Shown piece by piece: positions 29,064 through 38,678 of a stretch of DNA of 64,000 nucleotides. The first letter of the stretch is position 1, and every line of letters starts with the position of its first letter. The translations under genes were made by a program, and so were the position numbers. The DNA comes from UBA9300 sp964577305 (GTDB taxonomy: Bacteria; Bacteroidota; Bacteroidia; Bacteroidales; VadinHA17), in contig CAZNYS010000002.1 of NCBI GenBank assembly GCA_964577305.1, forward strand, positions 61,995 to 125,994, given 5' to 3'. The notes beneath the pieces were generated by a model. It did no database searches and had not been told where the DNA came from. It saw only the letters and a program-made list of their open reading frames with translations.

Positions 29064-29984
29064 CTATTTTACATAAGATGACCTGATTTGTTCAACTTTC
29101 CGGGAAAGTTCCGTAAATATATCCGGAGTCATATCTGTTTCAATTGTTGATTTGAGAATAGTTACATTAGTTGCTTCATCAATTTCGGGTTTAATATCAG
29201 TTGTTTTTATATTAATCTTATCAAAAACAACCTTAAGTCCTTCCATCTGTTTTATTATGTCCGGTACAGCCGGATGTTCATTATTGTCTTTAAGCAGCTG
29301 AAGCATAATGTCAACTGACAATTTCTGGTCGATAATTCTGCCCACCAGTTTTTCACTGTTAAATTCATCCATATCAACAAGCTGGGTTGCAATATAAAGC
29401 CCTTCTACCCAGCCACCAACAAGCACAATTGATGCTATTGCAGGTTGTTCATTATCTTCCAGGTATGAATTTGAATTAAGGAATGTCTCTGAAACTATAT
29501 CGAGTATTACTTCCCTGTTGTTTATATTCTCTTCAAGCTTGTTAATTGTTTCCTCATTAATGGCATCCAGTATACCCAATCCGTCAGCCATTTCCCTGGC
29601 AGCAGACATATATTCAATAACAAGTTGTGTCTGGTCGTAAAGGCTTGAGAAGCTCAGGTCGCAGGTATAGATACCAAGGTTAAGGGCCATCAGCTTGTTT
29701 GTGGTATACCTGGATGTATTGGCTGTAGGATTTAACAGTTCTTCATTAAACGTTGCTCCTGCTGATTTTATCAGCAGGGCTGATTCAAGAGGTGAAGGAA
29801 GTGAGTAAAAGATCTTCTTAGCCTCATTGACATCCTGGAGCACCTCTTCATCTATCTCCGTAATCTCTACCGGTACTTCCTTGTCGCCTCCTTTACCTCC
29901 TGATTTACAACTGTTAAACAGAAGAGCAAAAGTAAAAACAGTTATTGATAAATACACTGTTTTCAGTAATAACTTATTCTTCAT
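29064..29984 (-). CDS. Exported lipoprotein, unknown function
   Basis: 306 residues. Signal peptide ends in a lipobox-like FNSC (Cys about 26), giving a lipoprotein. The mature protein is largely helical and acidic ('EEVLQDVNEAKKIFYSLP', 'NKLMALNLGIYTCDLSFS', 'EETINKLEENINNREVIL', 'LVGGWVEGLYIATQLVDM'). These helices resemble a Bacteroidota lipoprotein family of unknown role. The next gene downstream (28614) encodes another exported protein six bases away. Confidence 0.75.
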   Translation of the reverse strand: MKNKLLLKTVYLSITVFTFALLFNSCKSGGKGGDKEVPVEITEIDEEVLQDVNEAKKIFYSLPSPLESALLIKSAGATFNEELLNPTANTSRYTTNKLMALNLGIYTCDLSFSSLYDQTQLVIEYMSAAREMADGLGILDAINEETINKLEENINNREVILDIVSETFLNSNSYLEDNEQPAIASIVLVGGWVEGLYIATQLVDMDEFNSEKLVGRIIDQKLSVDIMLQLLKDNNEHPAVPDIIKQMEGLKVVFDKINIKTTDIKPEIDEATNVTILKSTIETDMTPDIFTELSRKVEQIRSSYVK

Positions 29985-30098
29985 GATTGATAGTTTAGTT
30001 TGCTGGTCTATTTTCCGACTAATTTAGTACTAAATTTTTATTTTTCAAAGTAATGCAACATTGGCAGGCTATTAAGACCTGTACCGTTGGCATTTATT

Positions 30099-31073
30099 TT
30101 ATTCATAAGCCGAAAAGTATTTCATGAACTGCGCACGTTCATACTTTCTGGCATCTTTGAAATTCTTATAGTTTAACTTTCCCCTGAATTCATTAATACT
30201 GTTAAAGTTTTTGGATTTCATCCAGGATTCAACAGCAGTCAATACTTCCTTTATATACTCTTGTCCTTCCTTGTATAATACAGAACATATCTGCACGGTA
30301 TCGGCTCCCGCCAGCAGATATTTTACAACATCCTCACCGCTGTGTACACCTGTTGAAGCAGACAGACTTATCTTTTCATTAACGGCTGAAGCCATGGCTA
30401 TCCACCTTAAAACATTCCTTTTGTCATCAGGACTGCTAAACACTGCAGCAGGTGTTATATTCATTGAATTCACGTCTATGTCAGGTTCAAAGAACCGGTT
30501 AAACAGAACCACACCATTTGCACCCCTGTTATATAACTGATCGATCAGATAAAACAGGTTTGTAAAGCGCTGTCCCAGTTTTATTGCAAAAGGAATTTTC
30601 AATGTTACCCTCAGTCTTTCAACCAGTTCAAAATATAATTTCTCTGCGTTCGCAGGCCTGATTGTTTTATCAAGAGGCATAAAGAACATATTTACTTCCA
30701 GGGCATCAGCTCCTGCTGACTCAATATTTTTTGCATAATTAATCCAGTCATCAGCACTAACACAATTGATACTTGGGATGACAGGAATGTCAGTGGATTC
30801 TTTTGCAGATCTTATAAGTTTCAGGTAATTATCAAGCGAATGTGTTTTAGTATAATAAGATATATAGTCTGATGCTTCCGGGTAATCTGAGCCAACTAAC
30901 AATATACCTGCCTGGTAATTAATCTGTTCCTCGAATATTGATTTAAGCACAACTGCTCCCGCACCATAATCAGCGGCAGCTTTTATTTTGTCCAGGCTAT
31001 CGGTAAGACCACTACTACTTATAATCAAAGGGTTACGCAGGGTTAAGCCCAGGTAATTGGTTTCCAGGTTCAT
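30099..31073 (-). CDS. Dihydroorotate dehydrogenase-like protein
   Basis: FMN-binding TIM-barrel protein of the dihydroorotate dehydrogenase-like group, 324 residues. Features: 'YLGLTLRNPLIISSSGLT' N-terminus (about 6-24), 'GAGAVVLKSIFEEQ' with a FMN-contacting Lys, 'PVIPSINCVSADDWINYAKN' and 'GADALEVNMF', then 'PFAIKLGQ' and 'SASTGVHSGEDVVKYLLAGA', 'VQICSVLY'. It keeps the Asn/Ser contacts typical of the family but is not clearly PyrD itself; many Bacteroidota carry this paralogue, whose substrate is unknown. It follows yggS by 11 bases on the same strand. Confidence 0.87.
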   Translation of the reverse strand: MNLETNYLGLTLRNPLIISSSGLTDSLDKIKAAADYGAGAVVLKSIFEEQINYQAGILLVGSDYPEASDYISYYTKTHSLDNYLKLIRSAKESTDIPVIPSINCVSADDWINYAKNIESAGADALEVNMFFMPLDKTIRPANAEKLYFELVERLRVTLKIPFAIKLGQRFTNLFYLIDQLYNRGANGVVLFNRFFEPDIDVNSMNITPAAVFSSPDDKRNVLRWIAMASAVNEKISLSASTGVHSGEDVVKYLLAGADTVQICSVLYKEGQEYIKEVLTAVESWMKSKNFNSINEFRGKLNYKNFKDARKYERAQFMKYFSAYE

Positions 31074-31084
31074 TTTTTGCTTAT

Positions 31085-31771
31085 TTAATTATTATCCATT
31101 TTACAATATCTTGCTCCAAATACGGAAGTACCAATCCTTACCATTGTACTTCCTTCTTCCAAAGCTACTTTATAGTCACCTGACATTCCCATCGAGATCT
31201 CGCAGAAATCATCCTTATCATTGAAATATCGTTCTTTCAGTTCTTCAAAAACCGACCTGAGGTAAATGAATTCTGATCTTACACGGTTCATATCATCAGT
31301 AAAGGTGGCCATACCCATTACACCCCGGATATTCACATTACCAATTTCATTCAGGATACCCGAGTCAATCATTTCTGCCGCTTCCTCCATGCTAAAGCCA
31401 AATTTTGTTTCTCCTCTGGCTATATGGAACTGCAGAAGGCAATTAACAACACGCCCTGCTTTAACTGCTTCCTTATTTATTTCCCTGAGTAATTTTTCGG
31501 AATCGACAGATTCAATCATATGGATAAATCCTGCAATATATTTTACCTTGTTTCTCTGGAGGTGACCTATCATATGCCACTGCACATCACCGGGAACATG
31601 CTCATATTTACCCAGCAGTTCCTGTACCCTGTTTTCTCCAAAAACCCTGTGGCCGGTATTATAAGCTTTCATGATATCCTCAACAGTTTTGGTTTTTGAA
31701 ACAGCAACCAGTTTAACATTACCGGGCAATTCTTTCTTCAACAGGTTTATATTTTCAACAATATCACTCAT
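31085..31771 (-). CDS. YggS-family PLP-binding protein
   Basis: Pyridoxal-phosphate homeostasis protein, 228 residues, a single TIM-like barrel. PLP-binding Lys26 in 'VKLVAVSKTKTVEDI'; 'VFGENRVQELLGKYE', 'WHMIGHLQRNKVKYI', 'MGMATFTDD' and 'ISMGMSGDYKVALEEGSTMV' are family signatures. The open frame starts at 31816, but a promoter (-7 TAATTTTG at 31786-31793) lies inside it, so ATG 31771 (MSDIVENI) is preferred. It is upstream of the DHODH-like gene in the same operon. Confidence 0.93.
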   Translation of the reverse strand: MSDIVENINLLKKELPGNVKLVAVSKTKTVEDIMKAYNTGHRVFGENRVQELLGKYEHVPGDVQWHMIGHLQRNKVKYIAGFIHMIESVDSEKLLREINKEAVKAGRVVNCLLQFHIARGETKFGFSMEEAAEMIDSGILNEIGNVNIRGVMGMATFTDDMNRVRSEFIYLRSVFEELKERYFNDKDDFCEISMGMSGDYKVALEEGSTMVRIGTSVFGARYCKMDNN

Positions 31772-31785
31772 ATGACATAAAGGTG

Positions 31786-31816
31786 CAAAATTAGAAAAGC
31801 CCTGATTATTAACCAA
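31786..31816 (-). promoter_or_regulatory. Bacteroidota promoter (-33 TTG, -7 TAATTTTG) for yggS
   Basis: On the minus strand TTG at 31814-31816 and TAATTTTG at 31786-31793 are 20 bases apart. The predicted start is only about 8 bases before ATG 31771. Confidence 0.55.
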
Positions 31817-31839
31817 GGCTTTCTTATGAATTTACCACA

Positions 31840-33090
31840 TCAATCAAGCAAATGAATAGCTAGTCCACTTCGTAGTTTTGGTTCAAACCATGTAGTTTTT
31901 GGCGGCATAATATTACCTGTATCTGCTATATCTATCAGTTGTTTCATAGATACAGGATACATGGCAAAAGCTACTTTCATTTCGCCTTTGTCCACCCTTT
32001 TTCTGAGCTCACCCAGGCCACGGATACCACCTACAAAATCAATTCTTTTAGAGCGTCGCAGGTCCTGTATATCGAGTATTGGCTCAAGTACCTGCCGTGT
32101 GAGAATTATCACATCGAGCGCCCCGATAGGATCTGAATCGTCATAAACAGATTCTTTTGCTTCAAGCTTATACCATTGACCCTCAAGGTACATTGAAAAG
32201 ATGTGCAAATTTTCAGGTTTATATATATCAGCACCACGCCTGGTAATGATAAATGATTCTCCAAGTTTTTCAAGGAATTCATCTGCTGTATTGCCATTGA
32301 GATCTTTAACAAGCCTGTTATAGTCAATGATTTCAAGCTGGTCAGACGGGAAATGCACAGCCATAAAATAATTAAACTCCTCCCTGCCTGTATACTCCGG
32401 GTTTTTTTCACGTTTTTCCTTACCTACAAGAGCAGCAGCAGCTGTCCTGTGATGTCCGTCGGCAACATAAGTATATGGTACTTTTTCCCTGAACAATTTT
32501 TCAATGCTCATAATTAATTCACTGTCATTTATTACCCAGAAATGGTGACCAAAGCCGTCATCAGCAACAAAATCATATTCAGGATCCTGTTCATTGACAA
32601 CATTATTGACTATCTCATCAATTTCTTTAACAGCGGGATAAGTGAAAAATACCGGTTCAATATTTGCATTATTGATCCTTACATGAATCATTCTGTCTTC
32701 CTCCTTATCGGGTCTTGTCAACTCATGTTTTTTTATCACCCCCTTAAGGTAATCATCAACGGAGGCACATGTTACCAGTCCATACTGCGTTCTCTCTCTC
32801 ATTGTCTGTGCATAGATATAGAATTTTGGTTCTTCATCCTGTACCAGCCATTTGTTTTCCTGCCATTTAAGAAAATTCTCACGCGATTTGCGGTATACTT
32901 CCTCACTGTGGACATCAATGTCATCAGGAAGATCGATCTCAGCTCTTGTAATGTGTAACAATGAATATTTATTGCCCTCAGCCATAGCCCGTGCTTCGCT
33001 TTTATTCATCACATCATATGGCAGGCTGGCCACCTTCTCTGCTATATTCTTTGGTGGGCGCAGGGCTTTAAATGGTTTTACTATTGCCAT
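31840..33090 (-). CDS. DUF1015 family protein
   Basis: 416 residues. Matches the DUF1015 family through 'MAIVKPFKALRPPKN', 'VASLPYDVMNKSEARAMA', 'LLHITRAEIDLPDD', 'YTYVADGHHRTAAAALV' near 205, and 'FNYFMAVHFPSDQLEIIDYN'. The family is widespread and of unknown biochemical function; in Bacteroidota and other bacteria it often sits beside serA and serC, as here (serA ends 24 bases upstream of this start). A role in serine metabolism is inferred from this context only. Confidence 0.92.
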   Translation of the reverse strand: MAIVKPFKALRPPKNIAEKVASLPYDVMNKSEARAMAEGNKYSLLHITRAEIDLPDDIDVHSEEVYRKSRENFLKWQENKWLVQDEEPKFYIYAQTMRERTQYGLVTCASVDDYLKGVIKKHELTRPDKEEDRMIHVRINNANIEPVFFTYPAVKEIDEIVNNVVNEQDPEYDFVADDGFGHHFWVINDSELIMSIEKLFREKVPYTYVADGHHRTAAAALVGKEKREKNPEYTGREEFNYFMAVHFPSDQLEIIDYNRLVKDLNGNTADEFLEKLGESFIITRRGADIYKPENLHIFSMYLEGQWYKLEAKESVYDDSDPIGALDVIILTRQVLEPILDIQDLRRSKRIDFVGGIRGLGELRKRVDKGEMKVAFAMYPVSMKQLIDIADTGNIMPPKTTWFEPKLRSGLAIHLLD

Positions 33091-33114
33091 ATATCAAATA
33101 ATCATTTATTATCC

Positions 33115-34032
33115 TTAATTCACCCGGAATGTCTCATCACCTTTCTGAAGGAATGCCACAATCTGGTTTGCAGCTGCAAGACCGGCATTTATATTTGCTT
33201 CTGCCGTCTGTGCTCCCATTTTTTTAGGTGTAAAGAAATACCTGCCTTCATAATGGGCTTCTATATCAATATGACAGTCGGGTGCAATATCTGATATATA
33301 GCTGAAATCATCCCTCTCCCTGAAAACCTTCATTAATTCCTCCTCGTTTATGATCTCTTTCCGTGCAGTATTTACCAGTACCGCATTGGGGGGCATCAGA
33401 TTCAGAAGTTTGTATCCTATTGATCCCTTTGTTTCTGCTTTTGCTGGCATATGAAGAGATATGTACTGGCATTTTGAATAAAGCTCTTCAACTGTTTTAG
33501 AGGCCTGTATCCCGTCTTTTTCAACATCTGCCTGGCTCACAAAAGGATCAAAAGCAAATATTTCCATTCCAAACCCTTTTGCAATTCTTGCCATGCATTT
33601 ACCAACATTACCATACGCATGTATTCCCAGTGTTTTCCCCTTTAATTCAGTACCTGGTTTGCCATTATATCCTCCACGTGCAAGGTATACCATCATCCCG
33701 AAGGCAAGCTCTGCAACTGCATTTGAGTTCTGGCCCGGGGTATTCATTGCTATAATATTTCCTGCAGTGCAGGCTTCCAGGTCAATATTATCATACCCGG
33801 CACCTGCTCTTACCACTATTTTCAGTTTATCCGAGGCATTTATTACCTCTTTGTCAACTTTATCACTTCTTACTATCAATGCATCTGCATCTTTAACTGC
33901 TGACAGCAATTCCTGTTTGTCAGTATATCCTTCCAGCAGGCTAAGCTCATATCCGGCCTTATCAAGTACATGCCTGATGCCGTCTATGGCAACACTGGCA
34001 AAAGGTTTTTCCGTAGCTACTAATACTTTCAT
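33115..34032 (-). CDS. serA: D-3-phosphoglycerate dehydrogenase (short type)
   Basis: First step of serine synthesis, oxidising 3-phosphoglycerate. 305 residues, the short form without C-terminal ACT domain. The substrate domain holds 'ADALIVRSDKVDKEVIN' and 'VVRAGAGYDNIDLEACTAGN' and the NAD domain has the Rossmann segment 'KTLGIHAYGNVGKCMARIAK' near 135, with 'LHMPAKAETKGSIG' and 'NTARKEIINEEEL'. The catalytic His region is shifted to the C-terminal 'GAQTAEANINAGLAAANQIV'. serA follows serC by 11 bases in one operon. Confidence 0.93.
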   Translation of the reverse strand: MKVLVATEKPFASVAIDGIRHVLDKAGYELSLLEGYTDKQELLSAVKDADALIVRSDKVDKEVINASDKLKIVVRAGAGYDNIDLEACTAGNIIAMNTPGQNSNAVAELAFGMMVYLARGGYNGKPGTELKGKTLGIHAYGNVGKCMARIAKGFGMEIFAFDPFVSQADVEKDGIQASKTVEELYSKCQYISLHMPAKAETKGSIGYKLLNLMPPNAVLVNTARKEIINEEELMKVFRERDDFSYISDIAPDCHIDIEAHYEGRYFFTPKKMGAQTAEANINAGLAAANQIVAFLQKGDETFRVN

Positions 34033-34043
34033 GTTTATTTTAT

Positions 34044-35114
34044 TTAATTTTTTGCCTCAAAATCTATCATTGTTTTAATTAATGCCTTCACACTCTCTAA
34101 AGGAAGTGCATTATATAAGGAAGCACGAAAACCCCCAACTGACCTGTGCCCTTTTAAGCCTATCATCCCCCTGGAAGATGCAAAGGAAAGAAATTCTGCT
34201 TCAAGTTCTTTATATTCCTCATTCATAACAAAGCAAACGTTCATAATTGAACGGTCATCCTCGTTACTAACAGTTGGTACGAATAATTTATTCCTTTCTA
34301 TTTCAGCATACAGCATCCCGGCCTTTTCACGGTTAATATTCAACATTGCTTCTACACCACCCTGCTGCTTTATCCATTTAAGTGTTTGTAATGCAGCAAA
34401 TACAGGCAGAACCGGTGGTGTATTGAACATCGATTCTTTTTCAATATGGGTCCGGTAATCAAACATTGTCGGTATTGGCCTGTCTACTTTCCCGAGAATT
34501 GATTCTTTTACAATAATAAAGGTTACTCCTGCAGGAGCAAGGTTTTTCTGGGCACCACCGTATATTATTCCATATTTTGAAACATCAACTGGTCTGCTAA
34601 AAATATCCGAAGACATATCAGCTATAAGTGTTACCGGTGAATCTATATCATGTTTTATTTCGGTACCATAAATTGTATTGTTAGTGGTAATATGGAAGTA
34701 ATCGGCATCAGTTGGTATTGTATAGTCCCTGGGTATATAATTATAATTTGCATCTTTGGAAGAAGCGACCTCCACAACCTCGCCAAAATATTTTGCTTCC
34801 TTTATTGCTTTTGAGGCCCATGAACCGGTATTAAGATAAGCACACTTATTCTTCATAAGATTCATTGGCACCATTGTAAATTGCGTGCTGGCACCTCCTC
34901 CAAGGAACAGAACATGATAACCATCAGGCACTGACAGAAGTTCTTTAAGTAACAACTGAGCCTCCTCCATAACTGCAACAAATTCTTTGCTGCGATGTGA
35001 CACTTCCATGACTGAAAGTCCAGTCCCGGCAAAATTCTTCACGGCCTCAACAACCTTATCAATAGTATATTGAGGTAAGATTGAAGGTCCGGCATAAAAA
35101 TTATGTTTCTTCAT
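34044..35114 (-). CDS. serC: Phosphoserine aminotransferase
   Basis: PLP-dependent class V aminotransferase converting phosphohydroxypyruvate to phosphoserine, 356 residues. 'NFYAGPSILPQYTIDKVVEA' N-terminus, 'GTGLSVMEVSHRSKEFVAVM', 'FLGGGASTQFTMVPMNLM', and the PLP-Lys segment 'IIYGGAQKNLAPAGVTFIIV' near 190. The C-terminal 'GLKGHRSVGGFRASLYNALP' carries the phosphate-contact Arg/His residues. First gene of the serC-serA-DUF1015 run. Confidence 0.96.
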   Translation of the reverse strand: MKKHNFYAGPSILPQYTIDKVVEAVKNFAGTGLSVMEVSHRSKEFVAVMEEAQLLLKELLSVPDGYHVLFLGGGASTQFTMVPMNLMKNKCAYLNTGSWASKAIKEAKYFGEVVEVASSKDANYNYIPRDYTIPTDADYFHITTNNTIYGTEIKHDIDSPVTLIADMSSDIFSRPVDVSKYGIIYGGAQKNLAPAGVTFIIVKESILGKVDRPIPTMFDYRTHIEKESMFNTPPVLPVFAALQTLKWIKQQGGVEAMLNINREKAGMLYAEIERNKLFVPTVSNEDDRSIMNVCFVMNEEYKELEAEFLSFASSRGMIGLKGHRSVGGFRASLYNALPLESVKALIKTMIDFEAKN

Positions 35115-35176
35115 CCTATTTGATTTTTTGTTAAATAATGTAATTTACAAATAATATTTATTAAGCCTTCACAGGC

Positions 35177-35899
35177 TCATTTTTTTAAATTCAATAATCT
35201 ATCCTTTTCGAGGTAAGGAATTACATCCGTTGAATCTTCCTGATGACAAAATGGTATACAATCGTCAAGTCCTTTTTCCCTCAGTCTGCTTCTCTGTGCT
35301 GCTTTATCAATATATGCCAGAACATCAGGTTCTGCAAATTTCCAAATATCAAGCACTATCTTTACCGAATCGCATATGGTAGTGTATTTATTACTTTTCA
35401 GCAGCCTGCTGGCAAGCGCCCCTGCAAAAACTGAATCTTCAAGGCATATTTTCCCCTTCCACCCGGCACACAGAAGAATAATATCCCTTTCCTGTCCTAA
35501 CAGCCAGCTCTCCAGGCTGCTGATATTTAGAAATGAACCAATCACTACCCTGTAACATACTGATGCCACTTCAATTGTTCTCGTTCCGTTTGTTGTACTG
35601 TATACAATTGTTTTACCACGAACCCTGTCAGGTGTAAAATTAAACGGGGAATTCCCAAAATCTGCAAAGTCCTGAACATAACCGTCACGTTCGGCAGCAA
35701 CCATATACCCTTTCTTTTTAAATTCCATTGCCTCTTCCAGGCCGGGGACCGGTATCAGGCTCTCAGCACCATTAGCAAAAGCATTGCAGATTGCTGAGCT
35801 CGCCCTTAGTGTATCTATTACAACAACAATAGCTTCAGGATCAGCATAATGATCAAAAATGGCAGGAGTAAGACATACTTCTAAATTATTTTTGCCCAT
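35177..35899 (-). CDS. comB: 2-phosphosulfolactate phosphatase
   Basis: ComB-family Mg-dependent acid phosphatase, 240 residues. Signatures: 'VVVIDTLRASSAICNAFANG' near 24 and 'VAAERDGYVQDFADFGNSPF' near 67, 'GKTIVYSTTNGTRTIEVAS' and 'LCAGWKGKICLEDSVFAGAL'. In archaea it serves coenzyme M synthesis; bacterial members probably act on sulfolactate-type metabolites, and the substrate here is not established. It lies between gcvT and serC on the same strand. Confidence 0.9.
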   Translation of the reverse strand: MGKNNLEVCLTPAIFDHYADPEAIVVVIDTLRASSAICNAFANGAESLIPVPGLEEAMEFKKKGYMVAAERDGYVQDFADFGNSPFNFTPDRVRGKTIVYSTTNGTRTIEVASVCYRVVIGSFLNISSLESWLLGQERDIILLCAGWKGKICLEDSVFAGALASRLLKSNKYTTICDSVKIVLDIWKFAEPDVLAYIDKAAQRSRLREKGLDDCIPFCHQEDSTDVIPYLEKDRLLNLKK

Positions 35900-35920
35900 A
35901 TTTTACAGTTAACCCTTACT

Positions 35921-37024
35921 TTATTTTTTGTATATAGGGAATTTCACAACCTGTGCTTTAAGGTCTTTATTGCGTATCCTTATAAATATTTCTGTTCCCT
36001 CTTTCCAGTAACCTTTCTGAAGATAACCCATGCCTATTCCTTGTTTCATCATAGGCGACATTGTTCCAGATGTTACTCTTCCTATATTATCTCCATTTGC
36101 ATTAACAATCTCATAATCATGCCTGGGGATTCCTCTTTCTACCATCACGAAACCTTTTAGTCTCTTATCCACTCCTTCTTCCTTTTGCTTCAGGAGATAT
36201 TCCTTATCAAGGAAATTTTTCTCTTCCTTGAATTTTGTGATCCATCCTAGTCCGGCTTCTATGGGTGAAGTAGTATCATCTATATCGTTACCATAGAGAC
36301 AAAACCCCATTTCAAGTCTTAAAGTATCTCTGGCACCAAGACCGACAGGTTTAATACCAAACGTCCCTCCTGCCTCAAACACTGCCTTCCATAATTTTTC
36401 GGCATCCTCATTCTTAACATATATTTCACAACCTCCGGCGCCTGTATAACCCGTTGTTGAGAATAGCACTGACCTTATTCCTGCAAAGGGGATTTCTTTG
36501 AAAGTGTAATACTCCATGGCCACTATTTTCTCATTCGTAAGCTTTTGCATCGCTCTCAGGGCTTGAGGGCCCTGTACAGCCAACTGCGCAACAGAATCAG
36601 ATGCATTCTCTATTCCCTCACCTGATGTAATACCAAACTTCTCAGCATTGTCAACACACCATTTCCAGTCTTTCTCCATATTAGCTGCATTTACTACCAG
36701 CAGGTATTTTTCATCACTGAACCTATAGACAAGAAGATCATCAACTATTCCGCCCCTGCCATTGGGGAAGCATGAATATTGCACTTTCCCGTCAACCAGT
36801 GCTGATACATCGTTGGAGGTTATATATTGAAGATATTCAATTGCTTCAGGGCCTGTAATCCAGAATTCTCCCATATGTGATACATCGAAAACACCAACTT
36901 TCTCTCGTACTGTAATATGCTCATCATTAATACCTGTATATTCAACTGGCATATTAAAGCCTGCAAAGGGCACCATTTTTGCGCCTCTCTCTTCATGAAA
37001 TTTTGTAAAGGCAGTATTTTTCAT
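35921..37024 (-). CDS. gcvT: Aminomethyltransferase (glycine cleavage T protein)
   Basis: Glycine cleavage system T protein, transferring the aminomethyl carbon to tetrahydrofolate. 367 residues. 'MVPFAGFNMPVEYTGINDEH' near 17, 'VGVFDVSHMGEFWITGP' near 42, 'GGIVDDLLVYRFSDEKYLLV' near 91, 'GYTGAGGCEIYVKNEDA' and 'LGARDTLRLEMGFCLYGNDI'. The catalytic Asp in 'GGIVDDLLVYR' (family equivalent D101) is kept. gcvP/gcvH are not adjacent, as is common in this group. Confidence 0.96.
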   Translation of the reverse strand: MKNTAFTKFHEERGAKMVPFAGFNMPVEYTGINDEHITVREKVGVFDVSHMGEFWITGPEAIEYLQYITSNDVSALVDGKVQYSCFPNGRGGIVDDLLVYRFSDEKYLLVVNAANMEKDWKWCVDNAEKFGITSGEGIENASDSVAQLAVQGPQALRAMQKLTNEKIVAMEYYTFKEIPFAGIRSVLFSTTGYTGAGGCEIYVKNEDAEKLWKAVFEAGGTFGIKPVGLGARDTLRLEMGFCLYGNDIDDTTSPIEAGLGWITKFKEEKNFLDKEYLLKQKEEGVDKRLKGFVMVERGIPRHDYEIVNANGDNIGRVTSGTMSPMMKQGIGMGYLQKGYWKEGTEIFIRIRNKDLKAQVVKFPIYKK

Positions 37025-37104
37025 TGCTGATAACGTTTTTTATTTGATTTAATGGTATATGTAAAATAATTACTAGTTATAATAATTTTGTTCATTGTAT
37101 TTCC

Positions 37105-38547
37105 TCATCTCCAGTGCAGGTCCATATTAATGCTCAGGGTATCCGGTTTAATACTGATTGTATCTGATTCAATAAAAAGAGTATCACTATTTACTTTTTG
37201 TAGAGTATCATCCAGATTAAGCATTATGAGTTTGTAAATATCAAAGCCTCCATAGCCTCCCGGCCTATCACTTGCAAGCCACGATTCGTTCTTATTTAAA
37301 TGCCCTGGTTTATAAAAGAGATCGTTGGACTGTGAATTTGCAGGCACTCCTATATTGGACGGTTCTGACCATAAACCAATACTATCCTTTATCGACATGT
37401 AGATGTCATATCCTCCAATACCGCCGGGTCTGTTTGAGCTGAACCAGATAGTATCACCACCCGGAGAAACATGAACCGACTCTTCATTTTTTTCAGAATT
37501 AACAGGGTCACCCAGGTTAAATGGCTTCGTCCATTTATTTTTTCTTACCCTCTTCATGTAATAGATATCTCGCCCCCCAACGCCTTTCTTCATATCACTG
37601 GTAAAAAATATCTCATTCCCATCTTTAGTAAATGATATGGATGACTCCCTGTTACTGCTGTTAATATTTATGTCAATCTGTGCCGGTTTGCTCCATTTTC
37701 CCCTGTCAAGTTCCGAGGTAAGAATATCGCCATTCCCTTCATAACCTGCATACAGGTACATTAATTGGCTATTGGCAGCTATTGACAATACTCCTTCATT
37801 CAATAATGTGTTAAGCTCATCACCCGCTGGCCCGGCAGGATTCCAGTCATCACCCTGTTTGGTGGCAACAAAAATATTCTCATCCCACTTCATATCAGCA
37901 GCCTGGCGCTTCCTTTTTTCGTCAATGGCACGGCGCGTGGTAAAATATAACAATATACCTTCATTAGCCATAACCGGTGAGTAGTCATCATACTCAGAAT
38001 TTATGTTCATTCCGGCGTTAATTATCTCAGCATCATTTTCATATCCGGTCATATCAATTGCTTTGTTGCACTGATTGATCAGGTCATTAACCTCAGGATT
38101 AAATGAACCGGAATCATGGTATTTGTCAGAGTACATATTATAACAATCGATGGCCTTCCCGTAATCACCACGGACCTGGTATGATTTACCTGTAAGTAAA
38201 AGGATATCTTCAGTTATGTCCGGATTTAGCTCATATGCCCTGAGCAAATAATCAAGCGATTTCAGAGGTTCTGACCCAAAGAGGTAACTCACACCTATTT
38301 TATAATTCAACTCTGCGTTATTGCCATTGTAATCGTTGGCAAGAAGATAACACACAACTGCCTGGGGATAAAGGCCAATGCCTGAATTAAACAGTTGATC
38401 CCCATCCCTGATATTCTTCCATGCATCTCTGAACCCCTCTTCCTGAGTTTTAAAATCAGATTTTGAGATTTTTACTGATACCTGGCCTTGTACCTTTATC
38501 AATGGCAGTATTAAAACAATAATCAGAACAGATAAATATTTTTTCAT
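37105..38547 (-). CDS. Exported TPR and PD40-repeat protein
   Basis: 480 residues with a signal peptide (MKKYLSVLIIVLILPLIKVQG). Residues about 40-165 carry TPR-like helices ('YPQAVVCYLLANDYNGNNAE', 'DILLLTGKSYQVRGDYGKAI'). Residues about 190-450 carry PD40/WD40-like beta-propeller repeats ('SISFTKDGNEIFFTSDMKKG', 'SPGGDTIWFSSNRPGGIGGY', 'NESWLASDRPGGYGGFDIYK'). This architecture resembles Bacteroidota PorE/OmpA-family proteins, but the C-terminal OmpA domain is missing. Envelope function is inferred, not known. Confidence 0.87.
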   Translation of the reverse strand: MKKYLSVLIIVLILPLIKVQGQVSVKISKSDFKTQEEGFRDAWKNIRDGDQLFNSGIGLYPQAVVCYLLANDYNGNNAELNYKIGVSYLFGSEPLKSLDYLLRAYELNPDITEDILLLTGKSYQVRGDYGKAIDCYNMYSDKYHDSGSFNPEVNDLINQCNKAIDMTGYENDAEIINAGMNINSEYDDYSPVMANEGILLYFTTRRAIDEKRKRQAADMKWDENIFVATKQGDDWNPAGPAGDELNTLLNEGVLSIAANSQLMYLYAGYEGNGDILTSELDRGKWSKPAQIDININSSNRESSISFTKDGNEIFFTSDMKKGVGGRDIYYMKRVRKNKWTKPFNLGDPVNSEKNEESVHVSPGGDTIWFSSNRPGGIGGYDIYMSIKDSIGLWSEPSNIGVPANSQSNDLFYKPGHLNKNESWLASDRPGGYGGFDIYKLIMLNLDDTLQKVNSDTLFIESDTISIKPDTLSINMDLHWR

Positions 38548-38647
38548 TGATCCACTATTTTGATCTTAAAAATAGTAATTATATGTATGATAAAAGCCCT
38601 CCCGGTAAAATAATTCAGGAATACCCCCCTTACTTTTTGTATTTTGT

Positions 38648-38655
38648 TATTTTTG
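38648..38655 (+). promoter_or_regulatory. Promoter -7 element (TAnnTTTG) for the HPt-STAS pair
   Basis: TATTTTTG matches the Bacteroidota -7 consensus. It lies 31 bases upstream of ATG 38679, giving a leader of about 17-25 bases. No -33 element is seen. Confidence 0.4.
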
Positions 38656-38678
38656 TTATGAATTATATATGATTGAAA

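Noticed and set aside
33593..34078. Plus-strand open frame antisense to serA/serC
   Set aside because: It overlaps two solid genes and shows only composition-driven Ala/Ser/Pro-rich sequence.
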